Source: Arthrobacter yangruifuii (GTDB lineage Bacteria; Actinomycetota; Actinomycetes; Actinomycetales; Micrococcaceae). From it: DNA of 64,000 nt. The notes under the pieces were generated by a model. That model searched no databases and had not been told where the DNA came from. It saw only the letters and a program-made list of their open reading frames with translations. The position numbers were made by a program, and so were the translations under genes. The stretch spans positions 186,001 to 250,000 of the forward strand of contig NZ_VTFX01000005.1 in NCBI RefSeq assembly GCF_009192775.1, written 5' to 3'. This document shows positions 1 through 8,223 of this stretch, one piece after another (positions within the stretch are counted from its first letter, which is position 1; the number at the start of each line of letters is the position of its first letter).

Positions 1-1
1 C

Positions 2-649
2 GGCTCCAACGCCGCAACGCCGTCGGGCATCTGGCCTGCGGTGGCAGCACGGATCGGCGGCGTCGAGCTGCACAACCTGGGACTGGGCGGCAGTGCCCTG
101 GTGGATCCGTTCACGGCGCAGGTGATGCGGGATACCCCGGCGGACCTGATCAGCGTGAAGCTGGGCATCAACGTGGTGAACATGGATTCCATGCGGCTGC
201 GGGCGTTTGTGCCGGCGGTGCACGGCTTCCTGGACACCCTTCGCGAGGGGCATCCGGAGACCCCGCTGGTGCTGATTTCCCCGATTTTCTGCGGCATCCA
301 TGAAGACACTCCGGGTCCAGGAGCCTTTGATCCGGCGTCGTTCGGGACCGGGCAGGTCCGGTTTGTGGCGACCGGTGCGTCGGAGGGCGTGGCGGCGGGC
401 CAGCTGACACTGCGGGTGATCCGCGAGGCGCTGGAGTCCCTGGTGGCACGCCGGGCGGAGGATCCGAACCTGTACTACCTCGACGGGACGGAGCTGTACG
501 GGGCAGCGGACGCCGAGGTGCATCCGCTGCCGGACGCGCTGCATCCGGACAGCGCCACGCACCGGCTGATCGGCGAGCGGTTCGCCATGTATGCGTTTGC
601 GGGGGAGGGGCCGTTCGGGGAAACGGTTCAAACGCGCAAATCGCTCTAA
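2..649 (+). CDS. SGNH/GDSL-type hydrolase, 5' end outside window
   Basis: The reading frame is open from the first bases, so the gene begins left of the window and this is its C-terminal part (about 215 residues). It carries features of the SGNH esterase fold: a GLGGS stretch near the start, the segment KLGINVVN that fits the block III Gly-x-Asn, and DALHPD near the end that fits the catalytic Asp-x-x-His. These families hydrolyse esters or acetyl groups on sugars and lipids; the substrate cannot be told. A shortened copy of its 3' half lies at 2064-2239. The apparent GTG at 41 is internal, because homologous-looking sequence continues upstream of it. Confidence 0.75.
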   Translation, partial: GSNAATPSGIWPAVAARIGGVELHNLGLGGSALVDPFTAQVMRDTPADLISVKLGINVVNMDSMRLRAFVPAVHGFLDTLREGHPETPLVLISPIFCGIHEDTPGPGAFDPASFGTGQVRFVATGASEGVAAGQLTLRVIREALESLVARRAEDPNLYYLDGTELYGAADAEVHPLPDALHPDSATHRLIGERFAMYAFAGEGPFGETVQTRKSL

Positions 650-852
650 ATGCGTGGACAGGGGATGGCAATAAGGCCAGCCTCCGAGTGTCACCCACCG
701 AGGCAAGGACCCCTCAATCCCACTCGGCAGCACACGCCCTATACTTAGATGTCGCAAAACAGTAATCGGAGTCTTTGGAACGACCACGTTTCACCTCGGT
801 GATCAGCGGTTATTTCCACAGGACGGTGTTAAGAGTGAGTAGTAAACCAGCA

Positions 853-1851
853 ATGAATCGATTCGTCTCCGCCGCACTGGCAGTGGTCCTAATGGTAGGA
901 ATGGCCGCCTGCAGTGAAGCACCGGTGGAGGACTTACCCAGTCCGTCGCCGTCTACCACCAAGACTCCGCGGGAAGTGCCCGACGTTCTCGGAACTTCTG
1001 CTTCGGATGCCAAAATCGCTCTGATTGCTCAGGGCCTGCGACCGGTGCTCCGAACTCAGGATGGTGAACGCTGGACCGACGAAAAGTTAGCTGCGTATGC
1101 TGAAGCTCTTTCCACGGACCCGTCAGCTGGTACAAGCGTGGAAACGGGTACCGTCGTTGAGATCACCCTGAATATGACGGAAAGCTCAGCTTCGGAGAAG
1201 ATGAAGGCTGAAGCGGAAGCCAAGGTCCTCGAGACCCGATACACCTTCTCGTGCAGCACCCGAGGCTACGGTGCGGACCGCAAAACTGAGGAATATCATT
1301 CCTATTCGGCCGTCTGGTCCGCTCCCAACTACGCGGATATAGATACCTGCTACGTCCGCATTGCCGGAGAGTCTCCGTCGAAAGATACGGAACTCCGCGC
1401 CGAGGAACAGACCATTGCAAATATCGTGAGCGACAATGGCGGCGATGCCAGCACCCCCGCGAGTGCATTCGCGAATGCACTGTCGCTGTGCGCGAAGCCG
1501 CCCTTCGACTATCCAAACATCAATGCGAGGTCTTCCCGAAACACGCAGGCGCTGGCGCAGGCGGCCCGAACGCTGTGCCCCGATGCGCCGCATGCCGCTC
1601 TTCTTCAGGAAGCCTCGGTCAGGGTTACCATCCAGGACGGCACCTTCGTTGTTGGCCAGGAGATGGAGGGCGGAACCTACCAAACCCAGCCCGGTGTAAA
1701 GGACTGTTATTGGGCCCGGACAACCGGCAGTGGGGACATTATCGCCAATGACTTCATTGGATTTGCTCCTACCGGCGCAACAGTCTCGGTCTTTGAAGGC
1801 GAAGGGTTCGAGGCATCGAACTGCGGAACATGGACAAAGATCGCTGAATAA
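853..1851 (+). CDS. PASTA-domain lipoprotein
   Basis: About 332 residues from the ATG at 853. Residues 1-20 form a lipoprotein signal peptide with lipobox VGMAAC, so the mature protein is probably anchored to the outer face of the membrane. A Ser/Pro/Thr linker follows, then one PASTA-like domain (about residues 40-107, starting VPDVLGTSASDA). A variable middle region comes next. The C-terminal domain contains GGTYQTQPGVKDCYWAR and ends in CGTW, a module seen in many actinobacterial secreted proteins. PASTA domains elsewhere bind peptidoglycan fragments, so a cell-wall role is possible. An in-frame GTG at 835 is an alternative start; neither has a strong Shine-Dalgarno (SD) sequence. Confidence 0.75.
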   Translation: MNRFVSAALAVVLMVGMAACSEAPVEDLPSPSPSTTKTPREVPDVLGTSASDAKIALIAQGLRPVLRTQDGERWTDEKLAAYAEALSTDPSAGTSVETGTVVEITLNMTESSASEKMKAEAEAKVLETRYTFSCSTRGYGADRKTEEYHSYSAVWSAPNYADIDTCYVRIAGESPSKDTELRAEEQTIANIVSDNGGDASTPASAFANALSLCAKPPFDYPNINARSSRNTQALAQAARTLCPDAPHAALLQEASVRVTIQDGTFVVGQEMEGGTYQTQPGVKDCYWARTTGSGDIIANDFIGFAPTGATVSVFEGEGFEASNCGTWTKIAE

Positions 1852-1967
1852 GACGATGGCCGTACCGATACCTGGTGGTCAGTTGCCGGCTTGACCGTCG
1901 GCAATGGGGGTGAGGGGTCCGGATACTTGGACCAAAGGTTTCCGGGGTAACTTTCCGCGATTGTCTG

Positions 1968-2063
1968 CCCAGCCAGCACCTCCCGGAACGCCGGATTCGG
2001 ATGGGCATTGGGCAGCACGCGGCGCACCCGTTCCAGGGCTTCCAATGGAGTTACCCCGGCCAC
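1968..2063 (-). pseudogene. Remnant of the ADP-ribosylglycohydrolase/phosphatase C-terminus
   Basis: On the minus strand this encodes GVTPLEALERVRRVLPNAHP and PAFREVL. It matches the last about 35 residues of the intact gene at 11185-12681 (GLTPLESLEHVRRALPNAHP). Similarity stops after the VLA segment and the frame runs on into unrelated sequence. There is no start, no catalytic domain and no SD sequence, so this is a gene fragment. It abuts the SGNH remnant head-on at about 2063. Confidence 0.7.
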
Positions 2064-2239
2064 GTGGGCTGCACAACCTGGGACTGGGCGGCAGCGCCTT
2101 GGTGGATCCGTTTACTGCGCAGGTGGTGCATCCGCTGCCCGACGCGCTGCATCCGGACAGTGCCACGCACCGGCTGATCGGCGAGCGGTTTGCCAAGTAT
2201 GCGTTTGCGGGGGAGGGGCCGTTCGCTCAGCGCGGCTGA
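2064..2239 (+). pseudogene. Internally deleted SGNH hydrolase remnant
   Basis: This repeats two separated pieces of the SGNH gene at 2-649: the part around 67-124 (HNLGLGGSALVDPFTAQV) joined directly to the part around 516-612 (VHPLPDALHPDSATHRLIGE). The missing 396 bases are a multiple of three. Both parental borders contain AGGTG (120-124 and 516-520), so a deletion between 5-bp microhomologies explains the join. The frame ends at the TGA at 2237-2239, one base before the stop of the convergent transketolase gene. Confidence 0.75.
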
Positions 2240-2240
2240 A

Positions 2241-4268
2241 CTATGCCGCGAGGACTTTCCGGGCGGCCGCCAGGACATGGTCCAGATCGAGTCCGCGGAG
2301 CTGCATAATCTCGCTGCCCGAACCGGACTCGCCGAATTCCTCGATGGACACCACTTCGCCGTTGCTGCCCACCCAGCGGTACCAGGCGTCCCCGCGCCCG
2401 GCTTCGACCGCGACGCGGGCGGCCAGGGGGTCCGGAAGGACCGCTTGCTGGTAGGACTGGTCCTGCTCGCTGAACCATTCGACGCAGGGCATCGACACCA
2501 CACGCGTGTGGATTCCGTCCGTCTCAAGAATGCGTGCGGCTTCGATGGCCAGGGAAACTTCGCTGCCCGTGGCAATCAGCGCCAGATCGTCTCCGGCGCC
2601 GCTTTGCCACCGGACATACCCGCCCTTCCGGGCACCTTCTCCGGTTTCGCGGTCAAACGGCAAAACGGGCAGGTCCTGCCGGCTCAGGGCAAGTGCCACC
2701 GGCCGGTCCGGGGTTTCAAGGATGCGCTTCCAAACAGCCGCCACTTCCACGGAGTCTGCCGGCCGGACCACGTCCACTCCCGGGACGGTCCGCAAGGAGG
2801 CAAGCTGCTCAACCGGTTGGTGCGTGGGCCCGTCTTCACCGACAGCTACAGAGTCATGGGTGAAAACATAAATCACCCCTAACCCCATGAGCGCTGCCAG
2901 GCGAATGCTGGGGCGCATGTAGTCGCTGAAAACCAGATACGTGGAGCCGAAAGGCCTCCACGGTCCATGCAGGGCGATGCCGCTGAGGATGGCGGCCATG
3001 GCGTGTTCCCTGATGCCGAACCGGATGAACTCGCCGGCCGGGTTGCCGGCCGAGAACTGTGCACCGGGCACACCCACATTGGTGGATCCACTCAGATCCG
3101 CTGAGCCTCCCCAGAACCGGGGATCGGCTTGAAGCGCTGCGAGCACGGCGCCGTTCGTCTTGCGGGTCGCGATGAGGTCATCCGGCATTCCCGTTGCCAC
3201 CCTGGTGAGGAGGGAGTGATCGGCGGCGCCGGTGCGGAAGGCTGCCCAGCGTGCGGCGTCGTCTGCCCGCTCGGTCTGCCAGGCCGCGAAGTCCCGCTCC
3301 CACTGATCATGCAGGTCGGCGCCCCGCGCGGTTGCCTTGCGGGTGTGCTGCAGCAGCTCGTCGTCGACCAGGTCCTCCAGCTGCGCGCCGGGGGCATACC
3401 CGAGGGACTCCTTCACCTTCGCCAGCTCGTCAGCACCAAATCCGCCGGAATGGGCGGCCGACGTGCCGCCGAATTTAGCGGAGGGAGTACCGATGACGGT
3501 TTTGACGGCGACCAGCGTGGGCTGGCCGGACCTGTCGGCAGCCTGGCGAAGCACCGCTTCCACGGCAGCCAGATCGGTGGCGTCCTCAATGTCGAGCACC
3601 CGCCAGCCATAGGCAACGTAGCGGGCGCGGACGTCTTCGGAGAACGTCTGGTCCGTGCCGGCGTCGATAGTGATGCCGTTGTCGTCCCAGATCACCACGA
3701 GATTGTCCAAGCCCATGGTTCCGGCGAGGCTCGAAGCTTCGGCCGAAACACCCTCCTGCAGGCAGCCGTCACCGGCAAGCGCCCAGATGGTGTGTTCCAG
3801 GATTGAGGAGCCCGGGGTAAACACGGCCTGTTCATGAAGCGCCGCCATGGCCATGCCCACGGCCGAGGCAACTCCCTGCCCCAGTGGGCCGGTGCTCATT
3901 TCGACGCCGACCGTGTGGTGCAGTTCGGGGTGCCCGGGAGTCCTGGACCCCAGGGAGCGGCTACCGGCCAGGTCCTCCAGCGTCAGGCCGTAGCCGGTCA
4001 GGAACAGCTGGGTGTAGAGCAGGAGACTCGCATGCCCTGCCGACAGGACGAAGCGGTCCCGCGCCGGCCATTCCGGATGACCGGGGGAGTGGCGGAGGAC
4101 CCGCGAAAACAAGACGTGGGACAAAGGCGCCAAGGCCATGGCAGTTCCTGCGTGCCCATGACCCTTTGTCTCAACCAAATGAGCCGGAATGGCCTGGGCC
4201 GCGGCAACAGCTTTTGCGTCCAGGGAAGCGGCGGGCAGGGAAAGCGAAATCATATGGTCTGTGGTCAC
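2241..4268 (-). CDS. tkt: Transketolase
   Basis: Full-length transketolase of about 675 residues, a thiamine-diphosphate enzyme that moves two-carbon ketol units between sugar phosphates in the non-oxidative pentose phosphate pathway. The N-terminal half holds the ThDP motif (GDGCLQEGVSAEASSLAG followed by WDDNGITIDAGT). The pyrimidine domain has HDSVAVGEDGPTHQP, the family's hallmark, and a C-terminal domain follows. The start is GTG at 4268 or ATG at 4253; neither has a clear SD sequence. It is divergent from an ascorbate-type PTS across a 218-bp promoter region, so it is probably a pathway-specific copy serving the imported sugar rather than the housekeeping enzyme. That link is inference. 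Confidence 0.93.
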   Translation of the reverse strand: MTTDHMISLSLPAASLDAKAVAAAQAIPAHLVETKGHGHAGTAMALAPLSHVLFSRVLRHSPGHPEWPARDRFVLSAGHASLLLYTQLFLTGYGLTLEDLAGSRSLGSRTPGHPELHHTVGVEMSTGPLGQGVASAVGMAMAALHEQAVFTPGSSILEHTIWALAGDGCLQEGVSAEASSLAGTMGLDNLVVIWDDNGITIDAGTDQTFSEDVRARYVAYGWRVLDIEDATDLAAVEAVLRQAADRSGQPTLVAVKTVIGTPSAKFGGTSAAHSGGFGADELAKVKESLGYAPGAQLEDLVDDELLQHTRKATARGADLHDQWERDFAAWQTERADDAARWAAFRTGAADHSLLTRVATGMPDDLIATRKTNGAVLAALQADPRFWGGSADLSGSTNVGVPGAQFSAGNPAGEFIRFGIREHAMAAILSGIALHGPWRPFGSTYLVFSDYMRPSIRLAALMGLGVIYVFTHDSVAVGEDGPTHQPVEQLASLRTVPGVDVVRPADSVEVAAVWKRILETPDRPVALALSRQDLPVLPFDRETGEGARKGGYVRWQSGAGDDLALIATGSEVSLAIEAARILETDGIHTRVVSMPCVEWFSEQDQSYQQAVLPDPLAARVAVEAGRGDAWYRWVGSNGEVVSIEEFGESGSGSEIMQLRGLDLDHVLAAARKVLAA

Positions 4269-4373
4269 ACGGCCACTTTGGTAGGCAGTTGGAGATAAGT
4301 CAATTGGATGTCAAACAGGGAGAAATGAAGACTAAACACGTGGGGACCAAGGATAAATTACCTGCACGGAGTT

Positions 4374-4388
4374 GTGTGAACTGCACAC
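4374..4388. promoter_or_regulatory. Inverted repeat in the tkt/PTS divergent promoter region
   Basis: The sequence GTGTG-AACTG-CACAC is an inverted repeat with perfect 5-bp arms and a 5-base spacer. It lies about midway between the divergent tkt and PTS IIA starts. A TACACT hexamer at 4432-4437 could be the -10 element for the PTS genes. The repeat is a candidate operator for a shared regulator, but no regulator gene is adjacent. Confidence 0.35.
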
Positions 4389-4486
4389 GTCATGTTGCGG
4401 AGGCCAGCAAGGAAATGGGACCTGCCGCGGCTACACTGTGAACCGCATCATACTGCCTAGTACCCGCAATTTCTGAAGGATTTCCT

Positions 4487-4939
4487 GTGGCTATAAACCT
4501 CGCCGAAGAACTCTCATCCATCACTATCAAGGCGGCTGCCGCTGACTGGAGGGAAGCAATTCGCCTGGCGGGTAATGGGCTGGTTGAGGCCGGCAGCACC
4601 ACCGGCGAATACACCGACCAGATGATTTCGGCGGTCGAGGAGCATGGTCCATATATCGTGATCGCTCCCGGCATTGCCCTCGCGCATGCCCGGCCCTCCG
4701 AAGCGGTCTTGAAGGGCGGCCTGAGCTGGGTCAGCCTCGATGCGCCGGTCAGCTTCGGCCACTCCAAGAATGACCCGGTGACGCTGGTAATCGGGCTGGC
4801 TGCGGTGGATCACACCGCCCACATTGACGTGCTCAAGGCAGTCGCCGGGGTCCTCTCCAACAAGGAAGCCCGCGCGGAACTCGAAGCAGCAGAGACGGCC
4901 GACGAAGTGCGGTCCATCCTGAAACGTATCAACAACTAA
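4487..4939 (+). CDS. PTS EIIA component, ascorbate/galactitol type
   Basis: 150-residue phosphotransferase EIIA domain. The conserved GIALAHARPSEAV segment carries the phospho-accepting histidine that receives phosphate from HPr and passes it to EIIB. The start is GTG at 4487, with SD GAAGGA (4475-4480) six bases upstream. It is the first of three genes in the order IIA-IIB-IIC, each with its own SD sequence and spaced by 29 and 36 bases. The family resembles UlaC/SgaA, but related components also carry other sugars and pentitols, so the substrate is left open. Confidence 0.88.
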   Translation: MAINLAEELSSITIKAAAADWREAIRLAGNGLVEAGSTTGEYTDQMISAVEEHGPYIVIAPGIALAHARPSEAVLKGGLSWVSLDAPVSFGHSKNDPVTLVIGLAAVDHTAHIDVLKAVAGVLSNKEARAELEAAETADEVRSILKRINN

Positions 4940-4968
4940 TAATCTTCTCCCGGCTTGAAAGGCACCAC

Positions 4969-5241
4969 ATGAAAATCGTTGCAGTATGCGGAATGGGCAT
5001 TGGAACCTCCGTGCTCTTGAAAATGAACGCTGAAAAAGTTCTCGCGGACCTCGGCGTCGACGGCGACGTCGAAGCGGCAGACATCGGTGTGGCCCGCGGT
5101 GCGGCGCAGACCGCGGACATCGTTCTCACCAGCGATGAGCTTGCCTCGGAAATCGGTGACGTTCCGGCCGAGGTCATCATCATCGATAACTTCTTCGATC
5201 TCGACGAGATCACCGAGAAGCTCACCGCAGCCGTCCAATAA
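4969..5241 (+). CDS. PTS EIIB component, ascorbate type
   Basis: 90-residue EIIB domain of the lactate/ascorbate superfamily (UlaB-like). The N-terminal VCGMGIGTS loop contains the cysteine that is phosphorylated by EIIA and then phosphorylates the sugar during transport. SD GAAAGG precedes the ATG. It sits between the IIA and IIC genes, as expected for a split permease complex. Confidence 0.9.
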   Translation: MKIVAVCGMGIGTSVLLKMNAEKVLADLGVDGDVEAADIGVARGAAQTADIVLTSDELASEIGDVPAEVIIIDNFFDLDEITEKLTAAVQ

Positions 5242-5277
5242 CGACGTCGATTCCCCTCTAGAAAAGGAGCGCCTGCA

Positions 5278-6807
5278 ATGGACTGGCTCGTCGTCATCCT
5301 GCAATTTATCGGGCAGCAGATTCTCAATGTTCCCGCCTATCTCATCGCTATCATCACTGCGGTGGGGCTCATCGCCCTTCGCCGCAACGTGGGTCAGGTT
5401 GTGGGTGGAGCCCTAAAAGCCGCTCTGGGCTTCCTGATCCTCGGAGCGGGCGCAACAGTCGTGACGGGTTCCCTGGATCCGCTCGGCAACCTGATCCTGG
5501 CAGTCACCGGTGCGCAGGGCGTTATCCCCACCAACGAAGTCATCACCGCAATGGCGCAGGACGACTTCGGCGCCCAGAGCGCCTATGTCCTGACCCTCGG
5601 CTTCCTGGTGATGCTGGCCCTAGCCCGGTTTACACCGCTTAAATATGTCTTCCTCACCGGACACCACATGGTCTTTATGGCCACCATGCTCACGGTGGTG
5701 CTGTCGGTCGGATTCGGGGACAGCCTCAGCTGGCTTGTAGTGATCATCGGTGCCGTACTCCTCGGCGTCATTATGGTGGTCATGCCCGCGTTCGCCCATC
5801 CCTGGACCAAGAAAATCACCGGCAATGACACCATCGCCATCGGCCACTTCGGCACGCTCGGCTACATTGCCGCCGGTGCCGCCGGCCAGGCGGCGGGTCG
5901 CCGAAGCAAGTCAACCGAAGACATCAAATTCCCGCAGGGCCTGAAGTTCCTGCGCGATTCCATGGTCGCCACCGCGCTGTCCATGGTCCTGATCTATCTG
6001 GTCTTTGCGATCTGGGGTTTGATCGCGCTTCCGCTCGAGGAAGCCCTGGCCATCTTCGACGCTGCTGACGCCGGTGCCTTCATCATGGCCGGCGTAGGCC
6101 TGGCGCTGCAGTTCGGCGTCGGCGTCGCCATCATCCTCTACGGTGTCCGCACCGTCCTGGGTGAACTGGTCCCTGCCTTCCAGGGCATCGCCGAAAAGGT
6201 CGTGCCCGGTGCCAAGCCCGCACTGGACATCCCCATCGTGTTCCCGTTCGGCCCGAACGCCGTCCTGATCGGGTTCCTCAGCTCCTTTGCCGGCGGCCTG
6301 ATTGCCCTCGCTGTCCTGGCCGTGTGGCTGAACCCCGTGTTCGGCCTCGCCCTGATCCTTCCGGGGATGGTGCCCCACTTCTTCACGGGTGGCGGCGCCG
6401 GCGTGTACGGCAATGCGACCGGCGGACGCCGCGGCGCGGTGATCGGCGGATTTGTCAACGGTGTCATTATCACCATCCTGCCGGCCATCCTGCTTCAGGT
6501 GCTGGGCCAGTTCGGCTTCGCCAACAGCACCTTCGGTGACGCGGACTTCGGCTGGTTCGGCACGATTGTTGGGCTGAGTCTCCGCACCGGAACTGCCGGT
6601 GGAATTATCCTCACCATCCTGATTGCCGTGGTGCTGGTGACCTCCGCAAGCATCTACCAGCGCAAGGTGGTGGATACCGGCTGGGTTCCCGGTGCCAACC
6701 GGGACAAGTGGATCGCCGGTATCAAAGCCGACGAGAAAGCACAGCTCGACGCCGAGAAGGCCCGCAAGGCAGCGGACAAGGCAGCAGTACCCGTAGCCGA
6801 CAAATAG
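5278..6807 (+). CDS. PTS EIIC permease, ascorbate type (UlaA/SgaT family)
   Basis: 509-residue polytopic membrane protein with about 10-12 hydrophobic segments. Conserved parts include the HHMVFMATML and FPFGPNAVLIGFLSS regions and the GGGAGVYGNATGG loop typical of the UlaA/SgaT permease family. It forms the membrane channel of the PTS with the two preceding gene products. The C-terminal about 35 residues are charged and Lys/Ala-rich and probably cytoplasmic. SD AAAGGAG lies eight bases before the ATG. A terminator follows at 6844-6886. No lactonase or decarboxylase of the ascorbate pathway is adjacent; the only linked enzyme is the divergent transketolase. Confidence 0.9.
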   Translation: MDWLVVILQFIGQQILNVPAYLIAIITAVGLIALRRNVGQVVGGALKAALGFLILGAGATVVTGSLDPLGNLILAVTGAQGVIPTNEVITAMAQDDFGAQSAYVLTLGFLVMLALARFTPLKYVFLTGHHMVFMATMLTVVLSVGFGDSLSWLVVIIGAVLLGVIMVVMPAFAHPWTKKITGNDTIAIGHFGTLGYIAAGAAGQAAGRRSKSTEDIKFPQGLKFLRDSMVATALSMVLIYLVFAIWGLIALPLEEALAIFDAADAGAFIMAGVGLALQFGVGVAIILYGVRTVLGELVPAFQGIAEKVVPGAKPALDIPIVFPFGPNAVLIGFLSSFAGGLIALAVLAVWLNPVFGLALILPGMVPHFFTGGGAGVYGNATGGRRGAVIGGFVNGVIITILPAILLQVLGQFGFANSTFGDADFGWFGTIVGLSLRTGTAGGIILTILIAVVLVTSASIYQRKVVDTGWVPGANRDKWIAGIKADEKAQLDAEKARKAADKAAVPVADK

Positions 6808-6843
6808 GCGACTGTTTTCGCGCGGCGGATACCGCAACCTGAG

Positions 6844-6886
6844 GGTGCGGCCGGAACCATGTGGTTCGGGCCGCACCTTTCTTTTT
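6844..6886 (+). terminator. Rho-independent terminator after PTS genes
   Basis: GGTGCGGCC(G)GAACCA pairs with TGGTTCGGGCCGCACC, followed by TTTCTTTTT. It lies 37 bases after the EIIC stop and closes the three-gene PTS operon. Confidence 0.85.
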
Positions 6887-6892
6887 GCTCTT

Positions 6893-7120
6893 TCGCGGCG
6901 CCGCCTTATCGAGACCGTCCTTGCCTATGTGGGAACCGGGTCCGTTTCTCTAGCGGCCCAGCGGCTCTACTGCTACCGGAACTCAGTTCTTCACCGGCGT
7001 GCCAGGGTGCACCAGCTAACCGGGTATGACCCCGCGATTCCTGCAGCCGCGGCCACGCTAGCGCCAGCACTCAACTGTCGTCCACGTCCGGGACATACCA
7101 CCGCGCGGACCGGGTCTTGA
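6893..7120 (+). pseudogene. Remnant of a PucR-type regulator C-terminal HTH
   Basis: The frame encodes RRLIETVLAYVGTGSVSLAA followed by YRNSVLHRRARVHQLTGYDP. This is the C-terminal helix-turn-helix of PucR/CdaR-type regulators, whose consensus runs L-ET-L-AY-GSV-AAA-L--HRNT--YR--R---LTG. Nothing upstream encodes the rest of the protein: the preceding bases are the PTS terminator. The fragment continues into unrelated residues to a stop at 7120. It is a 3' relic, possibly of a regulator that once accompanied the PTS. The rest of 6808-7237 holds only the terminator and the lipoprotein leader. Confidence 0.6.
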
Positions 7121-7237
7121 CGGGCAATACGAGTATGTCCCCTGTAGGCTGTCGGCCGGGGGTTTCTGCCGGATGCCGGACAGTGCAGGTCTTTCTGTTT
7201 GCCCCCTGAACCATCAACTACAGTCAGGATGCTTTAC

Positions 7238-8026
7238 ATGGGGGACTTCAAACACAGGATCGCGTTGGCGGCGCTGGCCGGAACGCTTCTGCTTTCAGGA
7301 TGCTCGGCAGACCCGGGGGAGGATCCGCAGCCTGCCGCGGACACGGCACCTGCGCAGGAAACCACTGCCCCCGCCGAGGCGGCGGGGCCCACGCCTGTGG
7401 CCTATGAGACCCGCGCATCGGACGGTAACCCGTCGAACGACCAGGCGTATATCGCCAGCGCATTTTTCTGGGGTCTGGTGGGTAACTCGTACGGCCTCTC
7501 CGGCCAGTGGACGACCGATGGAAACGACCCGGCCCACATTGCCCAGCTGTGGGAAAACTACTTCAGCGACAGCCTGATGGAAAAGCTCCGGGCGGCTGAA
7601 CCCGGTTCGGACCTCACCGGGGTTGCCAATTGGGCACTGCTGGCAGTTGCTCCCAATGACAGTTCGGATCCCGTCAAGGCATCCGCGGCCTGCAAACCCG
7701 GCATGGCGACCTGCTGGTTCCTCTCGAATAAGGACGGGCGCATGTCCACGGTCGATAACCCGATCTACTCCGAGGCCCCGGCCGCAGGGCCGAACCAGTT
7801 CCTGAGTTCCTACGACGTCATCCTGCCCGTGTCCCTGACTGAGCAGGACAACGCAGAGGGATACATGAGCGCAGTCCTGAAGCTGAACCTCACCTTCGTG
7901 CCGAACCCGACGCCGGATGACGGCCGGGCGCCCTACCTCATCGACTCGGTGAACAATGAGCTCGTCGACGCGAAGACGGACTTGCTCAGTAACCGCCCGG
8001 ACCTGGTGTTCAGCGACACCATGTAG
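7238..8026 (+). CDS. Secreted lipoprotein of unknown function
   Basis: 262 residues from the ATG at 7238 (AGGA nine bases upstream; an ATG at 7229 is the alternative). A lipoprotein signal ends in LLLSGC. It is followed by an Ala/Pro/Thr/Glu-rich linker and a globular domain of about 200 residues with two cysteines in ACKPGMATCWF that may pair. The domain starts with a NPSNDQAYIASAFFWG segment and has a YDVILPVSLTEQDNAEGYM strand pattern. I do not recognise the family. It is probably a membrane-anchored extracellular protein, monocistronic, with a GC-rich hairpin after the stop. Confidence 0.75.
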   Translation: MGDFKHRIALAALAGTLLLSGCSADPGEDPQPAADTAPAQETTAPAEAAGPTPVAYETRASDGNPSNDQAYIASAFFWGLVGNSYGLSGQWTTDGNDPAHIAQLWENYFSDSLMEKLRAAEPGSDLTGVANWALLAVAPNDSSDPVKASAACKPGMATCWFLSNKDGRMSTVDNPIYSEAPAAGPNQFLSSYDVILPVSLTEQDNAEGYMSAVLKLNLTFVPNPTPDDGRAPYLIDSVNNELVDAKTDLLSNRPDLVFSDTM

Positions 8027-8055
8027 GAAAAAACCGACTCTTCAGGGGCGGGGAT

Positions 8056-8088
8056 GGACGGCGGGGAAGCTTTACGGCCCCGCCGTCC
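8056..8088. terminator. Strong GC hairpin after the lipoprotein gene
   Basis: An 11-bp perfect stem (GGACGGCGGGG / CCCCGCCGTCC) with an 11-base loop lies 30 bases after the stop at 8026. There is no U-tract, so it may act with Rho or as an mRNA 3' end stabiliser. Confidence 0.5.
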
Positions 8089-8223
8089 GTGCGTCTGTGG
8101 GGGTTTGAAATCAGCTGCATCTTGGGCAGATGACCGCGGGCGTAAACTGAACCAGCCAACGTATCAACGAGTACCTCCAGCCAGTGACGGTCCCATGCGC
8201 GGGCCGAACTATGGAGGAAGCCG

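Noticed and set aside
5911-6876. 321-codon minus-strand frame opposite the PTS permease
   Set aside because: It is the shadow of the EIIC membrane protein; Asp/Gly/Gln-rich composition and no start signal.
8067-8077. Riboswitch-like structure after the lipoprotein gene
   Set aside because: Only a single simple hairpin is present, with no conserved aptamer features, and it lies downstream of a stop rather than before a start.
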